Numbered from the stretch's first letter, positions 29,101 through 37,022 are shown. The stretch is 64,000 nucleotides of DNA from Clostridium sp. 26_21 (GCA_001915995.1 MNRO01000019.1:62001-126000), one strand, 5' to 3'. A program made the numbers and translations. The notes: generated from the sequence alone by a model not told the origin.

Positions 29101-30551
29101 TTGAAGAAAAAAATCAAATATTTGAAAGAATTAATGAGAGTGATTTGAAATCATATAAGACAAATATTGATATTTTAGAAAAAAATATTAAATCATTAAA
29201 AGACAGGCTAACAGAAAAAGATAAAGCAGAAAGTGAAATAATAGGACAAATAAAATTATCAATTGGACAATTACAAAAATCAGGATTTGAATATGAAATT
29301 GAAGATAAAATTTCAAATAATGAAATAATCAAAACATATATGAATGAAAACAAAAATAAAATTACATCTAATAAAACAAATATAAGAAATATTACTAATA
29401 AAATCCAAGATGTTGAAAATGAAGTTGAAGAGTTTAAGAAAGAATGTATAGGTTTAGAAAATTTCATAACAGATAGAAAAATAGAGCAAACAGAAATTGA
29501 TATTGAAAATATATTAGAAGCAGAATTATATACATATAATAAAATCAAACAAGAAAGTATTAGTTTAGATAAAGAATTATCAAAACAAAAACAAAACTTT
29601 GATAGTTATATAAAACATATTAAAGAATGTGTTGAAAATTATTATATAAAACAAGATGTGTTAGAATCAATAGAAGGAATAAAAAATCCTGTATGTTTAA
29701 GTGAAGCGGAAAATAATAATCAAGGAATATTAACTATTATAGAGTTAATTAATGAGAGAATCAGACATATTGATGAGGCAATTGAAAAACTAGAAAAATA
29801 TCAAGAAAACTTTATTACAAAATGTTTTGAAAAAGCAGAAACAATAGTAAGAGATTTGGAAAAATTGCCAGGATTATCTAAAATTAAATTTGGCGGAAAA
29901 GATATAAATATAATAAAACTTGAATTATTTGAATATGAAAAATATGAAAAAATAAGAAGAATGAAAGAATATATTTATAAAATTGTACAAGACATGGAAG
30001 AAAAGCCAGAAGAAATGACTAAAGAAGTTTTAAATGAAAAACTTTCTTCAAAAATGTTAGTGGGACAAATTATAAATATAGATAAAGCTTATGTAAAATT
30101 ATATAAGATTGAAGATGTGCAAGAACATTCAACATATAAGAGATGGGAAGAAGATTTAGGCTCAGACGGGCAAGTTAATGCAATTTACTTTATGTTTGCT
30201 GTTTGTATAATTTCTTATATCAGTATGCTTACAAGAAAAGATGGTTCAAGCAAATGTAAAAAAGTTATAATTGTTGATAATCCTTTTGGTGCAACAAGTG
30301 CTGTATTTTTATGGAAAGTTATGTTTGAAATATTAAAAGAAAATAATGTTCAATTAATTGCACCAGGTCATAATATAAGTAAAGAGATCATATCAATGTT
30401 TGAGGTAAATTATGTATTAAAACATGAGTTTAAAGATGGTAATAAGAAAACAGTTGTTGTTGAACAAGAGTTTAGAACAGAGGATTCTTTGAATAATATG
30501 AATTTTGATATAATTGATGGAAATCAGCAAAAGTTGTTTTTATGTGAATGA
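26163..30551 (+). CDS. JetC/MksB-like SMC-family coiled-coil ATPase
   Basis: The ATG at 26163 is chosen (AGGAGG 8 nt upstream; the ATG two codons earlier is too close), giving 1,463 residues. The N-terminal head has INTGGKSMLILMLLQ (P-loop GGKS, about residue 40). An Asn/Glu/Lys coiled coil spans about 250-1200, with a probable hinge near the middle. The C-terminal head has LGSDGQ (signature-like, about 1330) and VIIVDNPFG (Walker B, about 1366) followed by IAPGH. The DNPFG form is seen in MukB/JetC-like rather than canonical SMC proteins. It should power DNA loop extrusion. No JetD/DUF2220 nuclease gene follows. Confidence 0.8.
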   Translation: MPHINRIRLVNVNYNDAKSIYDDFNMRLDGKSMTYDLINTGGKSMLILMLLQTVLPNTYLKKEKPIKNIFIGGNTKRTSHCLVEWELDEGYEYKYMLTGFCARKKQESDNDEEDDNKLEIDYYNYCYFYNDYAQTDIKSLPLVTRDGNDKIYMSYDKLRQYLIGMKKDGLSVEIFDNKKDYMKRIEYYGLISAEWKLISEINVSENYIEKYFKENKTSRKLIENFLIKIIDNINLQNSDEAEDTLVDTLIELKDNLMLFRKQNDNKKEYEQAKEMYENLQKENEKFIDEFNRIDKINKKANEAYQYKQHKMNELKDKIQHETDEIARLQDENTKLNIENEKYKIDKLHNDKAEIENDKQNIDVEIQKIQAKKDDAEKKLALSKAQNEYVEYLENKQERDKTQIQINSMQIADKDLAKKYNICGYNYKLKLQELIEKISKQYSDSLKEKDEKASARKIAKDQENFARTDFTKCCLNIENYQKQIDEENKNKNIITNEFTEKGKLDLILNIDEGIEKEEKLQNECKEKAEKNNAEIERLDNENIKINQELAQNRANQILQNKVFKDAEADVQKYEKDKNSIEKLAKLFDVDFTNVKQTIEASIDEKEKQRNSYQIEKPIKARKLELINKYNTIIPNEDILHLKEKLENKCNYVIAGFEKLAEYDEEKRNEIIKNNPLIMYSVFVDNNSFEKLKVKQIETELQNLVPIANIEMLRQEAVIKSKDYIFPISVDVLQNSNPEKLEECKTKLEKNIEGLNSKILDVKSKIDREQEYLNEVKGFEQKYSSKNIIDSLYENVDSAKSQIEKLEKEQKDLSNNIQNNNEKKEELSKENSLLEKEQKSILEEIEVLNELKNINNELQKLQDQISNEKSNEQILKESLEEKIEIVQEIEDEISLLEKQINNLENQKNRYLIKLSELTEFEETEIIEESFEEIETTYKALTEKFSTSESTYNQLVKILNMCNQNMNNCQNRIEENGYYVHNFEEKNQIFERINESDLKSYKTNIDILEKNIKSLKDRLTEKDKAESEIIGQIKLSIGQLQKSGFEYEIEDKISNNEIIKTYMNENKNKITSNKTNIRNITNKIQDVENEVEEFKKECIGLENFITDRKIEQTEIDIENILEAELYTYNKIKQESISLDKELSKQKQNFDSYIKHIKECVENYYIKQDVLESIEGIKNPVCLSEAENNNQGILTIIELINERIRHIDEAIEKLEKYQENFITKCFEKAETIVRDLEKLPGLSKIKFGGKDINIIKLELFEYEKYEKIRRMKEYIYKIVQDMEEKPEEMTKEVLNEKLSSKMLVGQIINIDKAYVKLYKIEDVQEHSTYKRWEEDLGSDGQVNAIYFMFAVCIISYISMLTRKDGSSKCKKVIIVDNPFGATSAVFLWKVMFEILKENNVQLIAPGHNISKEIISMFEVNYVLKHEFKDGNKKTVVVEQEFRTEDSLNNMNFDIIDGNQQKLFLCE

Positions 30552-30610
30552 TATTCTATTTAGTTATCACAAACTGACATTTATGTATTAAAGAAAATAC
30601 TTAGTGTTTT

Positions 30611-30639
30611 TTGACAATATTATGTAAATATGGTATAAT
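30611..30639 (+). promoter_or_regulatory. Consensus sigma-A promoter
   Basis: TTGACA, 17 bp, TATAAT, about 37 nt before the HExxH protein gene. It shows that gene is a separate transcription unit from the SMC operon. Confidence 0.85.
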
Positions 30640-30675
30640 AAATACATATGTACTCAAGAAAATGGAGGGGATAAT

Positions 30676-31668
30676 ATGTATGAATTGAAATATAATTTCC
30701 AACAATATAATCAAGTTATAAGTGTATATTTAGAAAGTTTAATAAATAAAAGTATGATTTATTTTCAAAATCAAATGAGAAATGGTCAAATAATAAATAG
30801 TGAAAATGATTCTGGAGCATTAGCAGGAGCAATAGAAAATATTGAAGAATATTTATATTATTATTTTACAAAGTATCCGAATAATTTTAATAATATTCTT
30901 AATTCAACAATGAATAATTTAAGAACTATTGCTTGTCTTCCAAGCAATCAAAGAGGAATATATGGAGAAACACAAGCACAAAACAAAATTATTTATATAA
31001 ATCCAGAATTAAAGCCAAGTAGAACATTAACTGGTGAAGAAAGAACAAGATTATATATGGCACATGAATTAGGCCATATAGTTAATAATGAATGGATGAA
31101 AAAAGTTATTGATTATGCTAATATGCAAATAAGAGCAGGGGCATTGAACCAAGAACATGCCCAATTAATTTATGATGGTTTTTCTATGTTAGACGAAGCT
31201 ACAACCCAAGATAGAGCAGAGGAGTTTACTTATTTATTTTCTGGTAAAGTAAGACCACAGCAAATAAATGTAAGAAATCAAATATTGTTTAACGGAAATG
31301 CATATAAATCTAATTTCGATTATTATGGAGAGTTACAAGCACCAGCAACAATGTTTGCAAGAACATTGAGAGGAATTGGAAAAGAAGATAATGATGCAAA
31401 AGCGTTGAAATTGTTATCAACTAGAGCTCTTTCTCCAGATTTCTTTAATACGATATTAAGTGAATATTCCAGAGATGGACAAATGTCAGCATTTATAAAA
31501 GAGGTGCAATATATGGGATTATTAAAGAGAGCATCATATGCAAATTTTGGACAAGAGGATATTTCATATTGTATAAATTCTTCAAGATATTTATCAGAGT
31601 TGACTAATGTAACATCTCAAATGAGAGATTGGAGAGAACCATTTACTAATATAGATTATGAAAGATAA
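30676..31668 (+). CDS. Putative HExxH zinc metallopeptidase-like protein
   Basis: The 330-residue soluble protein has no signal peptide. It contains MAHELGHIVNNEW (HExxH, about residues 134-138), the zinc-binding motif of gluzincin/ImmA-type peptidases, and a downstream acidic stretch (MLDEATTQDRAEEF) that could supply a third ligand. The rest is helical. GGAGGGG lies 8 nt before the ATG. Its target is unknown. It follows the SMC operon but has its own consensus promoter, so a functional link is unproven. Confidence 0.6.
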   Translation: MYELKYNFQQYNQVISVYLESLINKSMIYFQNQMRNGQIINSENDSGALAGAIENIEEYLYYYFTKYPNNFNNILNSTMNNLRTIACLPSNQRGIYGETQAQNKIIYINPELKPSRTLTGEERTRLYMAHELGHIVNNEWMKKVIDYANMQIRAGALNQEHAQLIYDGFSMLDEATTQDRAEEFTYLFSGKVRPQQINVRNQILFNGNAYKSNFDYYGELQAPATMFARTLRGIGKEDNDAKALKLLSTRALSPDFFNTILSEYSRDGQMSAFIKEVQYMGLLKRASYANFGQEDISYCINSSRYLSELTNVTSQMRDWREPFTNIDYER

Positions 31669-31720
31669 GAATAATGCAATGCTAGTCAATTAATTTTTTC
31701 TCTTTATAGTATAATAAAGA

Positions 31721-31736
31721 ATTATAGATAAAGTAA
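31721..31736 (+). repeat. 16-bp direct repeat, copy 1
   Basis: ATTATAGATAAAGTAA is repeated exactly at 32011-32026. This copy sits just downstream of a TATAAT (31710-31715). Confidence 0.6.
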
Positions 31737-31794
31737 CATATTTCATGGTATTATGAATATAATATTAATGACAGCATAGTTTTTAATAAATGTG

Positions 31795-31833
31795 TTTGTC
31801 GTCGCCTCTTTGAGCGACTAACAAATTAAAGAG
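31795..31833 (+). ncRNA. Predicted RNA pseudoknot in a gene-poor gap
   Basis: The 431-bp gap 31669-32099 holds unusually GC-containing, foldable sequence. TTTGT and GTCGC (31795-31805) pair with GCGAC and ACAAA (31814-31825). The hairpin loop CTCTTT (31806-31811) is fully complementary to AAAGAG (31828-31833), which would make an H-type pseudoknot of 10 plus 6 bp. A 14-bp hairpin follows 12 nt downstream. The layout (pseudoknot RNA, terminator-like hairpin, small ORF) recalls the RNA antitoxin end of a type III toxin-antitoxin locus, but only one unit is visible. Fold inferred by eye. Confidence 0.35.
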
Positions 31834-31844
31834 TGAATAAATTT

Positions 31845-31878
31845 ATTAAGTGCTTACCAGAAATGGTAAGCACTTAAT
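31845..31878 (+). terminator. Long perfect hairpin without a clear T-run
   Basis: ATTAAGTGCTTACC, loop AGAAAT, GGTAAGCACTTAAT: a perfect 14-bp stem. The following GGTATAAGG lacks a T-run, so it may be an attenuator or structural element rather than a terminator. Confidence 0.5.
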
Positions 31879-31897
31879 GGTATAAGGAAGATTAAAG

Positions 31898-31990
31898 ATG
31901 CAGATAGATGTTGGATATTTTTATTTTATAAAAGATTCATTTATTGATAAGATTTTGAATAAATTGTTGAATTTTACTTACAAATCTTGA
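31898..31990 (+). CDS. Possible 30-residue small protein or toxin-gene remnant
   Basis: A short ORF begins with ATG preceded by AAGGAAG at 7-nt spacing. It encodes MQIDVGYFYFIKDSFIDKI and 11 more residues, ending NFTYKS. The opening YFYFIKDSFIDKI loosely recalls the first strand and helix of ToxN/CptN-type endoribonucleases, which normally run to 150 residues or more, so this would be only the N-terminal stub. It follows a predicted pseudoknot RNA and a long hairpin. It could equally be a chance ORF; the good Shine-Dalgarno is the main support. Confidence 0.3.
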   Translation: MQIDVGYFYFIKDSFIDKILNKLLNFTYKS

Positions 31991-32010
31991 TTTTTTAGAG
32001 TAAAAGATAT

Positions 32011-32026
32011 ATTATAGATAAAGTAA
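32011..32026 (+). repeat. 16-bp direct repeat, copy 2, upstream of rubrerythrin
   Basis: Exact second copy of ATTATAGATAAAGTAA, about 75 nt before the rubrerythrin ATG, overlapping a possible -10 (TATTAT) that has TTGATT 17 bp upstream. Its TTA...TAA symmetry weakly resembles a PerR box, and rubrerythrin is PerR-controlled in clostridia; the match is poor. Confidence 0.4.
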
Positions 32027-32099
32027 TATTTATTATGTAAGAATGCTTAATGTTTAAATAAAAGTACATAATAATATTAGAAATTTAGGAGGTAAAATT

Positions 32100-32639
32100 A
32101 TGGAATTAAAAGGATCAAAAACAGAACAAAACTTGATGACTGCATTTGCAGGAGAATCACAAGCAAGAAATAAATATACATTTTTTGCAAGTCAAGCAAA
32201 AAAAGATGGATATGAGCAAATAGCTGCTATATTCCAAGAAACAGCTGATAATGAAAAAGAACATGCAAAATTATGGTTTAAATTATTAAATGGTGGAACT
32301 ATTGGATCAACAGAAGAAAATTTAAAAGCAGCAGCTGCAGGAGAAAACTATGAATGGACAGATATGTATGCTGAATTTGCTAAAACAGCTAAAGAAGAAG
32401 GATTTACAAGAATTGCATATTTATTTGAAGAAGTTGGTAAAATAGAAAAAGAACATGAAGAAAGATATTTAAAATTATTAGAAAATGTAAAAGAAGGAAA
32501 AGTATTTGAAGCTGGAGAAGTTAAGATTTGGAAATGTAGAAATTGTGGACATATAGTTGTTGGAACATCAGCTCCAGAAGTTTGCCCTGTTTGTAATCAT
32601 CCAAAAGCATTTTTTGAAATAAAAGCTGAAAATTATTAA
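32100..32639 (+). CDS. rbr: Rubrerythrin
   Basis: The 179-residue protein has a four-helix diiron domain with paired Glu motifs (FAGESQARNKY, ETADNEKEHAK, EEVGKIEKEHEERY) and a C-terminal rubredoxin-type Fe(Cys)4 site (CRNCGH, CPVCNH). It reduces hydrogen peroxide with electrons from NADH through rubredoxin-type partners, in the cytoplasm, and is a hallmark of anaerobes. It is full length. TTAGGAGG precedes the ATG. It is a single-gene unit with a leader that includes the second copy of the 16-bp repeat. Confidence 0.95.
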   Translation: MELKGSKTEQNLMTAFAGESQARNKYTFFASQAKKDGYEQIAAIFQETADNEKEHAKLWFKLLNGGTIGSTEENLKAAAAGENYEWTDMYAEFAKTAKEEGFTRIAYLFEEVGKIEKEHEERYLKLLENVKEGKVFEAGEVKIWKCRNCGHIVVGTSAPEVCPVCNHPKAFFEIKAENY

Positions 32640-32681
32640 AAGAACAAATTTAGGAAGTTTTTTGAAATTTTCTAATATATA

Positions 32682-32723
32682 AAAAGAATTTCTAAGCAAT
32701 TTATATTGCATAGAAATTCTTTT
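32682..32723. terminator. Bidirectional intrinsic terminator
   Basis: AAAAGAATTTCTA pairs with TAGAAATTCTTTT (13 bp), extended inside by GCAAT / ATTGC after an A-A mismatch, with T-runs on both sides. It serves convergent rbr and the GerA-family gene. Confidence 0.8.
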
Positions 32724-34319
32724 TTAATATTTCCATTTCATACTAATTTTAGCCTGAGACTTTTTACGTTTTGGAGACAAAAAGCTATCTCTAAACTCTT
32801 GTTTCCAAACAGGAGGAATGAAATATCCATTATTATCAGAAGAACTTGGAGTAATAGGAGATGTATATGGAACACCAAAAGATTTTAAACTACATAATAA
32901 TGTCAAATATATAAATAACCCCATTCCAATGCCAAGAAAACCAGCAGTAAAGCCAAGAGCAATAAATATAAATCTAAAAACTCTCAAATGAAATCCAAAA
33001 GAAAAATCAGGGATAGCAAATGAGGCAATACCTGTAATAGCAACAACAATTATAAGAATAGGGCTAACAATACCAGCATTAACAGCAGCATCACCTAAAA
33101 TTAAAGCACCAACAATTCCAATAGTAGAACCAATAGGAGAAGGAACTCTTAAACCAGCTTCTCTTATAAGTTCAAAAGAAAACTCCATAAGCAAAAGCTC
33201 AAAAATCATAGGGAAAGGTACATTTTCTCTAGCTGATAAGATTGAGAAAAGCAATTCAGTAGGCAAAATTTCTTGATGAAAACAAGTTACAGCAATATAA
33301 AGACCAGGTAATAATAAAGTAATAATAGCGGCTACTAAACGAATAGATCTTAGAAAATTAGCAAACATTGGCTTTAAATTTGTATCTTCTGGAGAAAATA
33401 AGAAATCTTCAATAGTTGCAGGAGCAATTAATGCATATGGATTTCCATTAACTAAAATTATTACTCTACCTTGAAACAAATATTTACAACACTTATCAGG
33501 TCTTTCTGTTGAAATGAGTTGAGGAACGCCAAAGGTTTCTTCTTCCTCCAACAATTGTTCCAATTGACCAGTAGAAAGTAAAGAATCAATAGATAAATTG
33601 CTAAGTCTAAATTTTACTTCACCAACTAAATCTGAATTTGCAATATTTTTCATGTAACAAACTCCACATTTTGTTTTACTAATATTTCCAACAGGTATAT
33701 TCTCAATTACTAAATTTTCGTTATTTACAATTTTTCTTAAAAGAGATGTATTTGTTCTTATGTTTTCAATAAAACTTTCTTGAGGTCCTTTTATAATTAC
33801 TTCATTTTCAGGTTTATCAACACCACGAGAATTATATTTTTTTACATCTATATCAAAAGCAATATTTAAAGTATCAATAAAAAGTAAGCAATTTCCCATA
33901 TTAATTCCAGAACATACAGCTTCAAAATCTTCAACTTTATTAACACTATTTTGAGGTAATAGTCTATTATTAATATAATTTAATAAATTGGCAGGATTAG
34001 GATTTTGAACTCGTTTTGGAAACATTAATGGTTCTAAAACAAAATCATTTATTGAAATAGAATTGACTAGACCATCAATATAAATTATAAAACTTTTATA
34101 TAATTGATTTTGAGCAAGTGTTTCAAATTCTCTAATTACAATATCACTATTAATTAAAGTATTATATTTGCTTTGTATAAATTCAAGATTTCTATTTATT
34201 TCAGGATAAATTGAGGTATGATTATTATTTGTTGGTTTTATTTTATTATCTTTATTGTTTACAATTGAAAAGTTGTAATTTTGTTCAAATAAGTTATTTA
34301 TAAAATTCTTAATATTCAT
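32724..34319 (-). CDS. GerA-family spore germination receptor A subunit
   Basis: The 531-residue protein has the GerAA/GerBA layout: a hydrophilic N-terminal domain of about 290 residues (IREFETLAQNQLYKSFIIYI, then GPQESFIENIRTNTSLLRK) and about five membrane segments in the C-terminal half (LFSILSARENVPFPMIFEL, GIVGALILGDAAVNAGI). It ends in a Lys-rich, Pro-containing tail. A subunits sit in the spore inner membrane and help sense germinants with B (transporter-like) and C (lipoprotein) partners. Neither partner is next to it, so it is an orphan subunit or its partners are elsewhere. Confidence 0.92.
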   Translation of the reverse strand: MNIKNFINNLFEQNYNFSIVNNKDNKIKPTNNNHTSIYPEINRNLEFIQSKYNTLINSDIVIREFETLAQNQLYKSFIIYIDGLVNSISINDFVLEPLMFPKRVQNPNPANLLNYINNRLLPQNSVNKVEDFEAVCSGINMGNCLLFIDTLNIAFDIDVKKYNSRGVDKPENEVIIKGPQESFIENIRTNTSLLRKIVNNENLVIENIPVGNISKTKCGVCYMKNIANSDLVGEVKFRLSNLSIDSLLSTGQLEQLLEEEETFGVPQLISTERPDKCCKYLFQGRVIILVNGNPYALIAPATIEDFLFSPEDTNLKPMFANFLRSIRLVAAIITLLLPGLYIAVTCFHQEILPTELLFSILSARENVPFPMIFELLLMEFSFELIREAGLRVPSPIGSTIGIVGALILGDAAVNAGIVSPILIIVVAITGIASFAIPDFSFGFHLRVFRFIFIALGFTAGFLGIGMGLFIYLTLLCSLKSFGVPYTSPITPSSSDNNGYFIPPVWKQEFRDSFLSPKRKKSQAKISMKWKY

Positions 34320-34373
34320 ATTTCTAATATTGACAATATTTTGAAAAATATTCTAATTAACTGAAATAAACAA

Positions 34374-34402
34374 TTGAAAAAATATATTTTATAATATATA
34401 AT
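34374..34402 (+). promoter_or_regulatory. Sigma-A promoter
   Basis: TTGAAA, 17 bp, TATAAT upstream of the second transglutaminase-like gene. Confidence 0.6.
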
Positions 34403-34439
34403 AGAAATATACAAAAGAGATTGAAAGGAATATGGATGT

Positions 34440-35570
34440 ATGAAAAATGAAAAAGGTTTTATAAAGGTTATATTAATGCTTATAATTATTGCATTAATAG
34501 GAATATTGGTTTTCTTTGGGTATGCGATGTATAGTGAATTTACAGGAGAAGGAACAATTATACTTGGAAATTTAGAAGTAACATTTCCGAGTAATGAAAA
34601 TAGAGAGCAAATTAACAATTCAAATTTAAAAATTGATAATACAATAGTAGATTATACTGACAATACTTTAACAGGAATAAAAGAATATGAAAACAGATAT
34701 TTATATAAGCAATTATCAAGCTCTGAAAAACTAATTTATTCTAAGTTATATGATAATATAGAAAAACTTAAGACAGGAACATATAAAATAGAGTTTGGAA
34801 ATGCATTTAAAGATATTTTAGAACAAGAAAATGGAACAAATAAGTTGCAAGAATATTATCAAACTGCAATAGAAGCATTTACATATGATAATCCTGACAT
34901 ATTTTTCTTAGATGTAACCAAAATGTATATAAATATAGAAACAATAACTAAATTATTTTCAACAAAATATAATGTATATATAACAAATGCTCAAGATCCA
35001 ACTTATTTAGCAGATTATTTTAAATCAAAAGAACAAATTGATAAATGTCAAAAAGAAATAGAAAATATAAAAGAACAGATATTAGCAAATATTGAAAATG
35101 AAAGTGATTTTGAAAAAGTAAAATATATTCATGATTATTTAATTGATAATATAGAATATGAACAAACATTTATAGAACCTAATATATATAATATATATGG
35201 TGCATTAGTTTCAAAAACATGTGTATGTGAAGGATATGCAAAAGCTTTACAATATTTACTAAATGAAGTTGAATTAGAAAATGTTATAGTCACTGGTACA
35301 GCTACTAATAATGATGGAAAAACAGAAAGTCATGCATGGAATTATGTAAAAATTGATGATGAATGGTATGCAATAGATACAACATGGGATGATCCAATTA
35401 TAGTAGGTGGAGGTAAATTAACGGATAAGATTAAGTATAGATATTTTTTAAAGGGAAGCAGTACAATGAGTAAAAATCATTTTATATCAGCAAAGTTTAC
35501 TGCAGATGGGCAGGATTTTGAAGTTCCAAAATTATCTATAACAGATTATAATATGGAGGGAGTTGAATAA
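34440..35570 (+). CDS. Transglutaminase-like protein with N-terminal membrane anchor
   Basis: The 376-residue protein begins with a short basic segment and a hydrophobic anchor or uncleaved signal (about 10-30). A helical extracellular region leads to a transglutaminase-like core: Cys in KTCVCEGYAKAL (about 260), His in SHAWNYV (about 297) and Asp in YAIDTTWDD (about 313). These line up with the truncated gene at the window start. Such proteins are usually surface peptidases or cross-linkers; substrate unknown. It ends 1 nt before the presumed prfB start, and GGAGGG for prfB lies within its 3' end, so prfB translation may be coupled to it. Confidence 0.75.
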   Translation: MKNEKGFIKVILMLIIIALIGILVFFGYAMYSEFTGEGTIILGNLEVTFPSNENREQINNSNLKIDNTIVDYTDNTLTGIKEYENRYLYKQLSSSEKLIYSKLYDNIEKLKTGTYKIEFGNAFKDILEQENGTNKLQEYYQTAIEAFTYDNPDIFFLDVTKMYINIETITKLFSTKYNVYITNAQDPTYLADYFKSKEQIDKCQKEIENIKEQILANIENESDFEKVKYIHDYLIDNIEYEQTFIEPNIYNIYGALVSKTCVCEGYAKALQYLLNEVELENVIVTGTATNNDGKTESHAWNYVKIDDEWYAIDTTWDDPIIVGGGKLTDKIKYRYFLKGSSTMSKNHFISAKFTADGQDFEVPKLSITDYNMEGVE

Positions 35571-35571
35571 A

Positions 35572-36685
35572 TTGATAGAATTAGAAGAAAATATAAATAA
35601 ATTACAACAATTAAAAAATAAAATAGAAAGCTTAGGTGAATCTCTTTGACATAAAAGCAAAGAAAGAAGAACTGAAAAAGTTAGAAGAACAAACACAACA
35701 AGAAAGCTTTTGGCAACAAGATACATTAATAAGTAGTAAAGTATTAGTAAAAATAAAGGAATTGAAACATAAAATTGATGGATTTGAATTAGCACAAAAT
35801 GAAGCAAATAATTTAATTGAATTAACAGAACTTGCAAATTTAGAATTAGATGAAGATGTTGCTAAAGATATTTTAAAATCTACGAAAAAATTAGAAGATG
35901 ATGTAGAAAAGATTCAATTAGAAACATTATTATCTGGAAAATATGATAGAAATAATGCAATATTAACATTGCATCCAGGTGCGGGTGGTACAGAATCACA
36001 AGATTGGGCAGAAATGCTGTATAGAATGTATACAAGATGGGCTACAAAAAAAGGATATGAAGTAAAAGAATTAGATTATCTTGAAGGTGATGAAGCTGGA
36101 ATAAAAAGTGTCATATTTGAAATAATTGGAGAAAATGCATATGGATATATGAAAGGTGAAATGGGAGTACATAGATTAGTGAGAATTTCACCTTTTGATG
36201 CAGGAGGAAGAAGACATACTTCATTTGCATCATTAGAAGTCCTACCAGAAATAACAGAAGACATTGAAATAGATATTAATCCAGATGATTTAAGGGTAGA
36301 TACTTATAGAGCTTCAGGAGCAGGTGGACAACATATTAATAAAACATCATCTGCTGTAAGAATTACACATATTCCAACAAATATTGTTGTTGCATGTCAA
36401 TCAGAACGCTCACAAATTCAAAATAGAGAAACAGCAATGAAGATGTTAAAATCAAAATTATTTGATTTAAAAGAAAAAGAACAAAAAGAAACAATAAATG
36501 ATTTAAAAGGTGAGCAAAAAGATATTGCATGGGGAAGTCAAATTCGTTCATATGTATTTTGCCCATATACACTTGTAAAAGATCATAGAACAAATTATGA
36601 AGTTGGAAATGTCCAAACAGTTATGGATGGAAATTTAGATGGATTTATAGAATGTTATTTAAAATATATAAATAGCCCTAAATAG
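35572..36685 (+). CDS. prfB: Peptide chain release factor 2 with programmed +1 frameshift
   Basis: A short frame from TTG 35572 (or TTG 35563) encodes 25 residues ending GESL at CTT-TGA-C (35644-35650). A +1 shift, skipping T 35647, continues to 36685, giving about 370 residues. AGGTGA lies 4 nt before CTT as the stimulatory Shine-Dalgarno-like element. This is the classic autoregulatory RF2 site, where low RF2 at UGA promotes the shift. The shifted frame contains GAGGQ for peptidyl-tRNA hydrolysis and SPF for stop recognition. RF2 reads UAA and UGA. Confidence 0.97.
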
Positions 36686-36717
36686 TGAAAATTAAATAAA
36701 AAATTGATGATAAATAA

Positions 36718-36746
36718 TTGACATTTATATTCAAAAAGAATATAAT
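36718..36746 (+). promoter_or_regulatory. Consensus sigma-A promoter of glyS
   Basis: Perfect TTGACA and TATAAT with a 17-bp spacer, upstream of the T-box leader. Confidence 0.85.
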
Positions 36747-36784
36747 AAGAACTAATTTAATAAACAATTACAATGAAAAAGAAA

Positions 36785-36980
36785 AATTATAACAAAATAT
36801 TTATAGAGAGCTAATGAAGGTGGAAAATTAGTAATAAATGTTATAAGGGGAGCTTTGGAGTAATATAAATTGAGGTGCTTAAAACTAAATAAAAAGTTTT
36901 AGGAATTAGGGTGGAAACGCGGAAATAGAACTTTCGTCCCTAGCAATATTTTTAGTATTGCTAGGAATGAAAGTTTTTTA
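36785..36980 (+). promoter_or_regulatory. T-box riboswitch leader, glycine-specific by context
   Basis: The T-box sequence AGGGTGGAAACGCGG (36908-36922) is intact. A stem I region starts near GAGAGCTAATGAAGG. A terminator with a 20-bp stem (36929-36979, AACTTTC...GAAAGTT with G-T pairs, then TTTTT) overlaps the CGTCCCT needed for the competing antiterminator. Uncharged tRNA should stabilise the antiterminator and allow transcription of glyS. Specificity for glycine is taken from the downstream gene; I did not place the specifier codon. The rest of the 337-bp gap holds only the promoter. Confidence 0.92.
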
Positions 36981-37022
36981 CATATAAAAACAAAAACTAG
37001 CAAAAAATGAGGAGGAATAAAA

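Noticed and set aside
29114..29548. 144-codon antisense ORF inside the JetC-like gene
   Set aside because: It is a shadow of the biased coiled-coil coding sequence, low in complexity, with no ribosome site or promoter.
34316..34618. Minus-strand 100-codon ORF overlapping the GerA gene start and the transglutaminase-like gene
   Set aside because: It is antisense to a well-supported gene, crosses its promoter and has no ribosome site.
36718..37022. Possible small ORF in the 337-bp gap before glyS
   Set aside because: The gap is fully explained by a promoter and a T-box leader with terminator.
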